Source: Nanohaloarchaea archaeon SW_4_43_9 (GTDB lineage: Archaea > Nanohalarchaeota > Nanosalinia > Nanosalinales > Nanosalinaceae). From it: a stretch of DNA of 9,218 bases. The position numbers and the translations under genes were made by a program. Location of the stretch: contig PXPD01000038.1 in the NCBI GenBank assembly GCA_003009815.1, forward strand, positions 1 through 9,218. The letters run 5' to 3'. Within the stretch, counting starts at the first letter, position 1. Each line of letters begins with the position of its first letter. Positions 1-5,423 of this stretch are shown one piece after another. The notes beneath the pieces are model-generated. The model made no database searches. It was given only the letters and a program-made list of their open reading frames with translations, and had not been told where the DNA came from.

Positions 1-186
1 GGAATGTTCCGTCCAGAAGTGGTGAAACCGATGCTAGGCTTCGAGGCAAAAGTTCTGGCCTGGGGACTGGGAATTCCGAGAATTGCCTTCAAGGCAGCAG
101 GATTATCAGATATCAGAGAGCTTTACAGAAACGACATCGATATAATCAATAAAACACCGGTCTGGAGACCGGAGGTTGAAAGATGA
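1..186 (+). CDS. pheS: Phenylalanyl-tRNA synthetase alpha subunit, C-terminal end (partial)
   Basis: This is the last 61 codons of a gene that enters from the left edge and stops at TGA 184-186. PheS is the catalytic subunit of the alpha2-beta2 enzyme that charges tRNA-Phe in the cytoplasm. The fragment opens with GMFRPEV, the conserved segment of archaeal and eukaryotic PheS, and continues with AWGLGIPRIAF, which is class II synthetase motif 3 (GLGxxR) and holds the ATP-binding arginine. It ends with SDIRELYRNDI, the usual PheS C-terminus. The complete pheT gene follows 58 bp downstream on the same strand, the common archaeal pheS-pheT order. The ATG at position 4 is an internal methionine, not the start; the true start is outside the window. 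The identification is firm because of the motif and the neighbour. Confidence 0.93.
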   Translation, partial: GMFRPEVVKPMLGFEAKVLAWGLGIPRIAFKAAGLSDIRELYRNDIDIINKTPVWRPEVER

Positions 187-222
187 TGAAAACAAAAATC
201 TCGTCAATTGTTTCGAATAGCA

Positions 223-239
223 GAAAACCAGAGGTTTTC
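223..239 (+). promoter_or_regulatory. Hairpin covering the pheT Shine-Dalgarno sequence
   Basis: A perfect 7-bp inverted repeat, GAAAACC / GGTTTTC with loop AGA, sits five bases before the pheT ATG. The only purine-rich ribosome-binding candidate, GAGGT at 231-235, lies partly in the loop and partly in the 3' arm, so folding would mask it. The pairing is seen directly. A role in setting pheT translation relative to pheS is inference. Confidence 0.45.
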
Positions 240-244
240 AAATA

Positions 245-1888
245 ATGAGCAATATCAAGATCAACAAGAAGGAGTTTACAGAACTAGTTGGTCAGAAGTT
301 TTCAGATCAAAAACTAGATGAGGAAGCATCTTTTCTCGGAGCACACTGGAACCATGTTGAGGGAGATAAATGGGATGTAGAAGTATACCCTAATCGGCCC
401 GATCTTCTCTCTGTAGAAGGTCTTTCCAGAGCATATAGAGGTTTCTTCGATATAGATACAGGATTGGAAGGCTACAATGTGAACAAAGGAGATATCCACG
501 TCGAAGTAGATGGATCCGTTGAACATGTAAGACCTCATATTGGATGTGCGGTTGTACGTGATCTTGATCTAAGTGAAAGAATGATAAACGGTCTTATCCA
601 GCTGCAGGAGAAAATGCATGAAACAATGGGAAGAAGAAGAGACAAGCTGGCGATCGGACTCCACGATCTCTCTGCAATCGAACCACCTTTCAAATATAAG
701 GCAGTCGAGGCTGAAGAAGTTTCCTTTACGCCGCTGGAAAATGAGAAAGAAATGCAGCTCGGAGAGATTCTGGATGAACACGAAAAAGGCCGAGAATACA
801 GCTGGATACTTGAGGATGAAGACAAATACCCCATCATTGTCGACTCAGAGGACCAGGTACTCAGCTTCCCACCAATAATTAACAACCAGCTGACAGAGGT
901 CCGCAGTAGAACAACAGATATATTCATCGATGTCACGGGTAAGGACAAAGACACAGTACAGAAAGCATTGAATATAATAGTTACAGCACTGGCAGAGAGA
1001 AACGCCCGGATTGATTCTGTGAAAGTTGGTGATGAGAGAATGCCGGATCTATCCCCTGAAGAATTCGAGCTTAATCCAGAGTACTTAAGAGAAGTATCAG
1101 GACTTGATCTTTCTAAGACAGAGATCATCAACCGACTGAAGAAGATGAAATTTGGCGCAAAGGCAGGGAATGAAATCAAGGTGAAAGTTCCCTGTTACAG
1201 GGCGGATATAATGCATCAGTACGACTTGATCGAAGATGTGGTTATCGCACATCGCTATACAAATATAGAACCAGAAATCCCGAATATAGACCAGATCGGG
1301 GATAAACAGCCGATAGAAGATCTGTCAAACATAGTCAGAGATTCGATGGTTGGAATAAGCGCGCTCGAGGCGTTGACATACTTACATGAGAATGAAAAGA
1401 ACCTCACCTCGATGATCCAGAAAGAAGATGACGGTAATTATGTGAAGATAGAGAATCCGCTCTCAGAGGAGTACTCAGCTGTCCGACATCTAATGTTTCC
1501 CTCACTGCTTCAGGTCCTGAAACAAAACAGGCATAACAGTTATCCACAGAACTTCTTTGAAACCGGTGACGTGGTGGAAGTAGATGATTCTGATGTAGGT
1601 GCTTCCGAGAAGAGGAAGCTGGGATATGTCGAATCCGGTTCCGACATCGGTTTTACAGATGTGAGAAAAAAGCTTCAGGTTCTTGAGAGAGATCTCGGTA
1701 TCGAACTTGAAGTAGAGGAAGATGATAAGCCATTCTTTAGAGCAGGTCGTTCAGGTAAATTGATGTTAGACAGTGAGAAAATTGGTTTTATCGGAGAGTT
1801 TTCAGATGAGGTCCTAGAAAACTGGGAACTGGAGATGGAAACCGCTGGCTTCGAACTTGATCTAGAGAAAATTAGAGAGGAAAGGTAG
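245..1888 (+). CDS. pheT: Phenylalanyl-tRNA synthetase beta subunit, archaeal type
   Basis: PheT is the beta subunit of phenylalanyl-tRNA synthetase; it edits mischarged Tyr-tRNA and helps bind tRNA-Phe. At 547 residues it has the length of the archaeal/eukaryotic form, without the extra N- and C-terminal tRNA-binding domains of the roughly 800-residue bacterial form. Visible landmarks are NRPDLLSVEGL (50-60), the B3/4 editing domain with IGLHDLSAIEPPFKY (137-151) and FPPIINNQLT (208-217), and a B5 domain (about 270-345) whose RADIMHQYDLIEDV stretch (319-332) carries the magnesium-ligand acidic cluster D321/D327/E330/D331. The synthetase-like core follows (about 355-547), with RHLMFPSLLQVLKQN (414-428) and GFIGEFSDEVLENW near the end. 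The start is the first ATG after the spacer, with GAGGT at 231-235 as ribosome-binding site. The protein is strongly acidic, compatible with a halophile. Its stop overlaps the left arm of the inverted repeat in the next spacer. Confidence 0.96.
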   Translation: MSNIKINKKEFTELVGQKFSDQKLDEEASFLGAHWNHVEGDKWDVEVYPNRPDLLSVEGLSRAYRGFFDIDTGLEGYNVNKGDIHVEVDGSVEHVRPHIGCAVVRDLDLSERMINGLIQLQEKMHETMGRRRDKLAIGLHDLSAIEPPFKYKAVEAEEVSFTPLENEKEMQLGEILDEHEKGREYSWILEDEDKYPIIVDSEDQVLSFPPIINNQLTEVRSRTTDIFIDVTGKDKDTVQKALNIIVTALAERNARIDSVKVGDERMPDLSPEEFELNPEYLREVSGLDLSKTEIINRLKKMKFGAKAGNEIKVKVPCYRADIMHQYDLIEDVVIAHRYTNIEPEIPNIDQIGDKQPIEDLSNIVRDSMVGISALEALTYLHENEKNLTSMIQKEDDGNYVKIENPLSEEYSAVRHLMFPSLLQVLKQNRHNSYPQNFFETGDVVEVDDSDVGASEKRKLGYVESGSDIGFTDVRKKLQVLERDLGIELEVEEDDKPFFRAGRSGKLMLDSEKIGFIGEFSDEVLENWELEMETAGFELDLEKIREER

Positions 1889-1978
1889 CGTCGGTACTCA
1901 AAATTCGAGAATCAAAGACTTTCTCGAAACCCAGATCTTCGATTCGTCGAGTCCCGCAGGGCTCGTCATCCGCTACCT
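1883..1978. repeat. Nested inverted repeats in the convergent pheT/pspC spacer
   Basis: An outer 8-bp repeat, AGGTAGCG (1883-1890) with CGCTACCT (1971-1978), encloses two hairpins. The first is TTCGAGA (1904-1910) with TCTCGAA (1922-1928), loop 11 nt. The second is CGAG-T-CCC (1948-1955) with GGGCTCG (1959-1965), a 7-bp stem with one bulged T and loop GCA. Together they could form a multi-branched RNA on either strand. The left arm includes the pheT stop codon. No long T-run is present, so it is not a standard archaeal oligo-T terminator. It may be a convergent terminator, a transcript-end stabiliser or a small RNA; the fold is seen, the role is not known. Confidence 0.5.
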
Positions 1979-1986
1979 CCGAGTTA

Positions 1987-2187
1987 TCATCCTTTAACTT
2001 CTGATTCTAACGGCATAATTAGCCATGCCACAAGATAAACTAGTACTCCTGCGCCTGTTGTGAGAGCTATAAACAGCGTCAGCAGTCTTACTAGTGTTGG
2101 ATCGACATCGTATACTTCAGCGATTCCCCCGCAAACTCCTCCGAGCATCTTATCGGATTCGGAGCGGTAGAGTCTGTTCTCTGCCAT
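1987..2187 (-). CDS. Stand-alone PspC-domain membrane protein
   Basis: A 66-residue protein made almost entirely of one PspC domain (the Pfam phage-shock-protein C family). The N-terminal part, RLYRSESDKMLGGVCGGIAE (5-24), matches the family signature with its VCGGIAEVY core, followed by DVDPTLVRLL (27-36). One hydrophobic segment then spans about residues 33-58 and ends in AWLIMP, the typical family end. In bacteria PspC works in the envelope-stress Psp response with PspA and PspB; short single-domain copies are common in archaea, where the role is poorly known. No pspA- or pspB-like gene is in the window, so a Psp pathway cannot be inferred here. The gene lies 68 bp downstream of ndk on the same strand, but a T-rich stretch and its own TATA-like box suggest separate transcription. 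Confidence 0.88.
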   Translation of the reverse strand: MAENRLYRSESDKMLGGVCGGIAEVYDVDPTLVRLLTLFIALTTGAGVLVYLVAWLIMPLESEVKG

Positions 2188-2210
2188 ACAGAATAATCTA
2201 TTAGTTGAGC

Positions 2211-2218
2211 TTTTTAGA
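2211..2218 (-). promoter_or_regulatory. TATA-like box for the PspC gene
   Basis: On the minus strand this reads TCTAAAAA, followed by GCTC. It lies 24-31 bases before the ATG, the distance expected if transcription starts at or next to the start codon (a leaderless mRNA). The ndk promoter candidate has the similar TTTAAAAAGCT. No Shine-Dalgarno motif precedes this ATG, which fits. Assigned by spacing and composition only. Confidence 0.4.
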
Positions 2219-2235
2219 GTAATGGTATAGATGAG

Positions 2236-2253
2236 AAAAGGCAGGAGAAAAAA
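2236..2253 (-). terminator. Oligo-T terminator after ndk
   Basis: Directly after the ndk stop codon the minus strand has a T6 run (2248-2253) and then a T4 run (2236-2239), with pyrimidine-rich sequence between. Archaeal RNA polymerase terminates at T-runs without needing a hairpin, so this probably ends the ndk transcript ahead of the PspC gene. Confidence 0.45.
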
Positions 2254-2255
2254 TT

Positions 2256-2747
2256 TTATTTGATCTCTTCTCCGTAAACGACTTGGTAGTCGTGAAGCTC
2301 GTCTTCCTCAAACCAGATCTCAATTTCTCTTTCAGCTTCGCCTGGTTCTGAGGCATGGATTATATTCTTGTACTGTGTTCCTTCCTCATCTGCGTGATCC
2401 ATTGACATATGTCCGAATTTGCCTCTAATTGTCGATGGATGTGCCTCTCTATTAGAGGTGTCTCCTACAATTTTTCTAACGTTCTCTGCTGCGTGCACCC
2501 CTTCAAGGACCATAGCTATGATCGGCCCTTCCTGCATGTACTCTGCAAGTCCTTCGTAGAAAGATTTGTTAACATGTTCTTCGTAGTGTTTTTCAAGTAA
2601 CTGGTCGGTTGCCTGAACCATTTTTATGCCAGAGATCTTGAACCCGGCGGTCTCGAAATGCTCGATGACCTCTCCTACAATACCCCTCTTTACAGCATCA
2701 GGTTTAAGTGCGACAAATGTCCTTTCAATGTATTTTGCGTCTTCCAT
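2256..2747 (-). CDS. ndk: Nucleoside diphosphate kinase
   Basis: NDK moves the gamma-phosphate between nucleoside triphosphates and diphosphates through a phospho-histidine, balancing NTP and dNTP pools in the cytoplasm. Seen here: TFVALKPDAVKRG (10-22) with the nucleotide-contact lysine K15; EGPIIAMVLEG (73-83); VGDTSNREAHPSTIRGKFG (94-112), with STIRG lining the nucleotide site; and IIHASEPGEAEREI (129-142) containing the catalytic histidine H131. At 163 residues it is somewhat longer than the usual 135-155. The extra length lies in a few N-terminal residues before IERTFVAL, in an enlarged loop between RGKF and IIHAS (about 112-128), and in an acidic C-terminal tail (EEDELHDYQ). The start has a GTGATC ribosome-binding motif (2751-2756, read on the minus strand) four bases before the ATG, which supports it. 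Confidence 0.96.
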   Translation of the reverse strand: MEDAKYIERTFVALKPDAVKRGIVGEVIEHFETAGFKISGIKMVQATDQLLEKHYEEHVNKSFYEGLAEYMQEGPIIAMVLEGVHAAENVRKIVGDTSNREAHPSTIRGKFGHMSMDHADEEGTQYKNIIHASEPGEAEREIEIWFEEDELHDYQVVYGEEIK

Positions 2748-2756
2748 TTTTGATCA

Positions 2757-2774
2757 CTTCTTATAAATAAGAAG
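2757..2774. promoter_or_regulatory. 18-bp palindrome at the ndk start region (possible operator)
   Basis: CTTCTTAT-AA-ATAAGAAG is a perfect 8-bp inverted repeat with a 2-base centre, ending ten bases before the ndk start codon. It falls at the transcription start predicted from the TATA-like box at 2787-2794, a position where a dimeric repressor would block initiation. Its AT-rich centre (TTATTTATAA on the minus strand) looks TATA-like too, but is only about 18 bases from the ATG, too close for a leader that includes the ATG. The symmetry is seen; operator function is inference. Confidence 0.4.
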
Positions 2775-2786
2775 GTCTCTGCAAGC

Positions 2787-2794
2787 TTTTTAAA
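2787..2794 (-). promoter_or_regulatory. TATA-like box for ndk
   Basis: The minus strand reads TTTAAAAA followed by GCTTG. It is centred about 43 bases before the ndk ATG, predicting a start near 2764 and a leader of about 17 nt that includes the GTGATC ribosome-binding motif. It lies within about 15 bases of the end of the preceding gene on this strand. Confidence 0.4.
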
Positions 2795-2799
2795 CTAAA

Positions 2800-3240
2800 T
2801 TAGCTTTTGGCGTTCAAACTGCGGTAGAAAGTTTTCTGACATGGTAGAACATTAATGTTATCATTCTCAGCCCATTCTGCAGCTGTCTGATTCTGGTACT
2901 CTACCTCTTCTGTCCATTCCATGCCGGACATTGAGGAATCACAAGTTCTGTATGCTCGAAGCATCAGCTCGGATTCAACTTTTCGATAATAATTCTCTGT
3001 ACCTGGCTCAGGATTCTCGTAGTTATCATAGTTGTAAGTGGTGTGAGTTCTTTTTTCCAGTCCGAGACAGACACCGGCTTCTATCCCAACACATTCCGTC
3101 CTGACTTCGGTATATCCAACTTTGACCGGTTCATCGGGGACTGTAGTATTCTTCGCTCCCACCGCGGTTACGACAATTAGAATGCTTATGCCGATGAAAA
3201 ACAGATTCTTTTTCAGTCCCTCGGAAAGCTCTACATTCAT
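2800..3240 (-). CDS. Hypothetical membrane-anchored protein with four cysteines
   Basis: I do not recognise this 146-residue protein. It has a short basic N-terminus (LKK at 9-11) and one hydrophobic segment (about 13-29, FFIGISILIVVTAVG) that would act as an uncleaved signal anchor or signal peptide. The remaining 117 or so residues would then lie outside the membrane. That part is polar, tyrosine- and glutamate-rich, and contains exactly four cysteines (C50, C58, C100, C134), an even number compatible with two disulphides in an extracellular domain. There is no lipobox cysteine after the hydrophobic segment. No catalytic motif is evident. The ATG is about 27 bases from the TATA box shared with the divergent HerA-like gene, predicting a leaderless transcript. 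The coding call rests on length, promoter placement and the signal-anchor pattern. Confidence 0.72.
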   Translation of the reverse strand: MNVELSEGLKKNLFFIGISILIVVTAVGAKNTTVPDEPVKVGYTEVRTECVGIEAGVCLGLEKRTHTTYNYDNYENPEPGTENYYRKVESELMLRAYRTCDSSMSGMEWTEEVEYQNQTAAEWAENDNINVLPCQKTFYRSLNAKS

Positions 3241-3263
3241 GATTAATTTTTGAGTTAGGTATC

Positions 3264-3271
3264 TTTTAAAT
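3264..3271. promoter_or_regulatory. Shared divergent TATA box (TTTTAAAT)
   Basis: TTTTAAAT reads as ATTTAAAA on the minus strand, so it is nearly symmetric. It is centred about 27 bases from the minus-strand ATG at 3240, which predicts a leaderless transcript there. On the plus strand a start would fall near 3294, leaving a leader of about 30 nt before the HerA-like ATG at 3327. It is the only good TATA candidate in the 86-bp gap. Confidence 0.5.
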
Positions 3272-3326
3272 TGTGTTTGCCTCGGGAGTCAATTTATCAA
3301 TCTTCACGGAGAAGTTCAAAATAGGG

Positions 3327-5186
3327 ATGCAGCTAGGAACAATTGAAGGAAAGGTTAACACTTCTACATTCAAGTTTCGGGCCACAGAGGAAGTGAAGAA
3401 ATTTGACTTTGTATCGGTTAAGAGCGATGGCAAATGGATACTGGCTCAGGTAGAAGAAGTGGAGAAGAAACCGGATGGAGAAACGATAGCAAAAGCAAGT
3501 ATAATTGGATATCGGAATAAAGGCCTTACGAAGGCGCCGAGAAGAGTGATTGAGCCTGATTCCATTGTCTACGCAGCAGATCAGGAACTGATCTCGGATA
3601 CTCTCGGTCTTGAGGAGAACGGCCTGAAGATTGGAAATCTTGAGACAAACCCGGATATTGATATTCACGTGAACAAAGAGGATTTCTACAAGCATTTTGC
3701 TGTATTAGCTCAAACCGGAGCCGGAAAGTCGTATACAGTTGGTGTCTTAACCGAGGAAATGCTGAACAAGAATTTACCGGTTATGGTGATTGATCCTCAT
3801 GGTGAGTTTAATTCTCTTTCCCGCCCTAACCTGGATAAAGAGGATGAAAGCCAGAGAAAAGGCTATGATGTAAATGAGTACTCGCCTAATACTGATATAA
3901 ACCAGGAAGCACTGCCTCTGTCTTTTTCCTCAATCAATATGGAAAAGAAGGAGCTTCTGGATGTGATCCCTGATTCATTGACTAATTCCCAGATGGGTGT
4001 GCTCTATAATGCTTTGAAGAGGCTCAGGGATAGGAATGAGGATTATAATCTGAACGATGTAATGGATGAGGTCTCTAATGAGGACTCAACCGCCAAATGG
4101 AACCTTTTGAACTCGCTGGAACAGCTGGAGAGATCCGGGCTTTTCTCCGAGGATGCGATAAATCTCAAGGATTTACTAGAGCCGGGCGAGGCAACTATAA
4201 TTAACCTGAAAGCTGTAGAGCCTGAAAATGCCGAAATGACGATGTTTATGATCGCTAAGCGTATGTTCCAGCTGAGAAAAGAAAACAAGATTCCGCCATT
4301 CATAATGGTGATAGAAGAAGCACATAATTTTGCTCCGGAGAAAGGATTTGAACAGGCTTTGAGCAACAAGATACTCAGGAAGATCGCCTCAGAGGGCAGA
4401 AAGTTTGGTCTTGGAGTCGGAGTTATCTCCCAGAGACCGGCCAGAATCGACAAGAATGTTCTTAGTCAGTGTAATACTCAATTCATCCTCAGGGTCACAA
4501 ATCCAAACGATCTCAAAGCCATTTCGAAGTCGTTTGAGGGTATTACCAGCGAGGTCGAATCAATGATCAAATCGCTGCCGCCAGGTGTTGCCTTTGTTCT
4601 CGGGAACGAATACCCTGTTATGACAGATATCAGGTTAAGGAATTCAAAACATGGAGGGAGAACTCAGACATCTGAGACCTATGAACAGAAGGAGAAGGTA
4701 AAGATGTTCAAGACCGAGAAATCGCTGCAGGAAGTCGAGACTGAGAAAGGTCAGAAATACAATAAAACCTATTATCCTCTTTACCTTCAAGAAACAGATA
4801 ATGAAAAAATTCTGTATGACGCTGTAAGCGGCGAAGAAAAGGCCGAAATGAATAAGGTATCGAAGAAGGAAAGAGAGGTACTGGATCATATTCAAGATGG
4901 AATGAACAAAAGTGAGATTATGGAGGAACTAGATGTAACACTGTCGAAGACAACCTCTATCATCGAGTCTCTCAAGAAGAAAGGGAGAGTGAAAAAGGAA
5001 CAGATGGAGCCGATGGAAAGTATATTTGACAAAGATATTATTGAAGAGAGAGTAGAGAAAGAAAAACTGATAGATATAGGTAAGAAGCCAGAAGAGGTTG
5101 AGCTCAATGAACCAGAACTTGTCTATTATCCTTATTATTCGAGTGGTGAAAATGTATACGATCCAGTTCTAAAAAAAGAGGTCTAA
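3327..5186 (+). CDS. HerA-family ATPase (DNA translocase/helicase-like) with C-terminal winged-helix-like segment
   Basis: A 619-residue member of the HerA/FtsK superfamily. An N-terminal HAS-barrel-like region (about 1-100, MQLGTIEGKV) is followed by a RecA-like ATPase: Walker A QTGAGKS (129-135, K134), the family motif VIDPHGEF (154-161), Walker B FIMVIEEAH (325-333, E330/E331), EGRKFG (356-361) and ISQRPARI (367-374). HerA hexamers pump or unwind DNA, usually with the nuclease NurA and Mre11-Rad50 in end resection. None of those genes is adjacent, so the partner is unknown. After about residue 510 a segment (KEREVLDHIQDGMNKSEIM onward, to about 565) looks like a winged helix and precedes an acidic/basic tail. 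An upstream in-frame GTG at 3273 is rejected as start because it lies two bases after the TATA box. The ATG at 3327 gives the family-typical N-terminus; GGAG at 3308-3311 is only a weak, distant ribosome site. Confidence 0.9.
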   Translation: MQLGTIEGKVNTSTFKFRATEEVKKFDFVSVKSDGKWILAQVEEVEKKPDGETIAKASIIGYRNKGLTKAPRRVIEPDSIVYAADQELISDTLGLEENGLKIGNLETNPDIDIHVNKEDFYKHFAVLAQTGAGKSYTVGVLTEEMLNKNLPVMVIDPHGEFNSLSRPNLDKEDESQRKGYDVNEYSPNTDINQEALPLSFSSINMEKKELLDVIPDSLTNSQMGVLYNALKRLRDRNEDYNLNDVMDEVSNEDSTAKWNLLNSLEQLERSGLFSEDAINLKDLLEPGEATIINLKAVEPENAEMTMFMIAKRMFQLRKENKIPPFIMVIEEAHNFAPEKGFEQALSNKILRKIASEGRKFGLGVGVISQRPARIDKNVLSQCNTQFILRVTNPNDLKAISKSFEGITSEVESMIKSLPPGVAFVLGNEYPVMTDIRLRNSKHGGRTQTSETYEQKEKVKMFKTEKSLQEVETEKGQKYNKTYYPLYLQETDNEKILYDAVSGEEKAEMNKVSKKEREVLDHIQDGMNKSEIMEELDVTLSKTTSIIESLKKKGRVKKEQMEPMESIFDKDIIEERVEKEKLIDIGKKPEEVELNEPELVYYPYYSSGENVYDPVLKKEV

Positions 5187-5197
5187 TCCACCAGTTC

Positions 5198-5206
5198 AAT
5201 TAAAAG
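5198..5206 (+). promoter_or_regulatory. Possible TATA box for tRNA-Val
   Basis: AATTAAAAG lies 34-42 bases upstream of the tRNA, predicting a start near 5227 and a 5' leader of roughly 13 nt for RNase P to remove. It is in the loop and right arm of a weak CAATT/AATTG inverted repeat (5197-5201, 5207-5211). A second AT-rich stretch, CTATTTATG at 5222-5230, is too close to the tRNA to serve. Confidence 0.3.
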
Positions 5207-5239
5207 AATTGGCTGAACCATCTATTTATGCCGGTTAAT

Positions 5240-5344
5240 GGGTTCGTGGTCTAGTTGGTTATCCAAGGCTTAGCTCAGCTATCTTTGGACTAAGACGTCG
5301 CCCTTACAAGGCGAAGATCCCCAGTTCGAATCTGGGCGAACCCA
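5240..5344 (+). tRNA. tRNA-Val (anticodon UAC), interrupted in the D-loop
   Basis: With a 31-nt insertion removed, the 105-bp gene gives a 74-nt cloverleaf. The acceptor stem is GGGTTCG (5240-5246) with CGAACCC, discriminator A5344. The D-stem is GTCT/AGAC with invariant A14 and G18-G19 in place. The anticodon stem TCGCC/GGCGA encloses loop CTTACAA, with anticodon TAC at 5305-5307. The variable loop is AGATC, and the T-stem CCCAG/CTGGG encloses loop TTCGAAT. CCA is not encoded. Every conserved position and all stems are intact, so a working tRNA decoding GUA/GUG is expected if the insertion is spliced out. The GTCTAG D-arm start is typical of archaeal tRNA-Val. It sits alone between the HerA-like gene and pth2. 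Confidence 0.93.
5262..5292 (+). other. Putative 31-nt tRNA intron between tRNA positions 21 and 22
   Basis: The insertion splits the D-arm after A21. Shifting it by one base (5261-5291) gives the same mature tRNA. A relaxed bulge-helix-bulge can be drawn: helix GGTT (5257-5260) with GACT (5288-5291) including two G-U pairs; a 3-nt bulge ATC (5261-5263) and a 2-nt bulge AA (5292-5293); an inner helix CAAGG (5264-5268) with CTTTG (5283-5287); an outer GTT/GAC helix. Cleavage after the first base of each bulge gives the expected mature sequence. The inner loop holds a second small hairpin TAGC-TCA-GCTA (5271-5281 region). Archaeal introns outside position 37/38 are known; this call rests on pairing alone. 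Confidence 0.68.
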
Positions 5345-5395
5345 TATATCGCTGACATCTAGACCAAAACCTCAAACTGTTGTCACCACTAAGTA

Positions 5396-5403
5396 CTTAA
5401 ACT
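5396..5403 (+). promoter_or_regulatory. TATA-like box for the pth2-truD-glycosyltransferase unit
   Basis: CTTAAACT is centred about 25 bases before the pth2 ATG, the spacing for a leaderless or nearly leaderless archaeal transcript. A GGAG at 5408-5411 is 12 bases from the ATG, a poor distance for a ribosome-binding site, which also favours a leaderless start. It probably drives the three following genes. Confidence 0.4.
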
Positions 5404-5423
5404 TTCAGGAGCAAGAGATAACC

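Noticed and set aside
183..189. ATGATGA, a match to the C box of archaeal C/D guide RNAs
   Set aside because: It overlaps the pheS stop codon and no CTGA D box or second box pair follows in the spacer.
535..1179. A 214-codon open frame on the minus strand inside pheT
   Set aside because: It is antisense to a clearly conserved gene, is Ser/Phe/Leu-rich as expected from reversing Glu/Asp/Lys-rich codons, and shows no domain or promoter.
1884..1977. A possible tRNA in the pheT/pspC spacer, suggested by 7-bp closing arms GGTAGCG/CGCTACC
   Set aside because: On neither strand is there a T-arm with a TTCGANT-type loop next to the 3' arm, and no anticodon arm fits.
3273..3326. An upstream GTG start that would lengthen the HerA-like protein by 18 residues
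   Set aside because: It is two bases past the TATA-like box and so would not be in the mRNA, and the ATG at 3327 gives the usual family N-terminus.
4043..4453. A 136-codon minus-strand open frame inside the HerA-like gene
   Set aside because: It is a shadow of the conserved ATPase core, with the same low-complexity Ser-rich composition and no ribosome-binding site.
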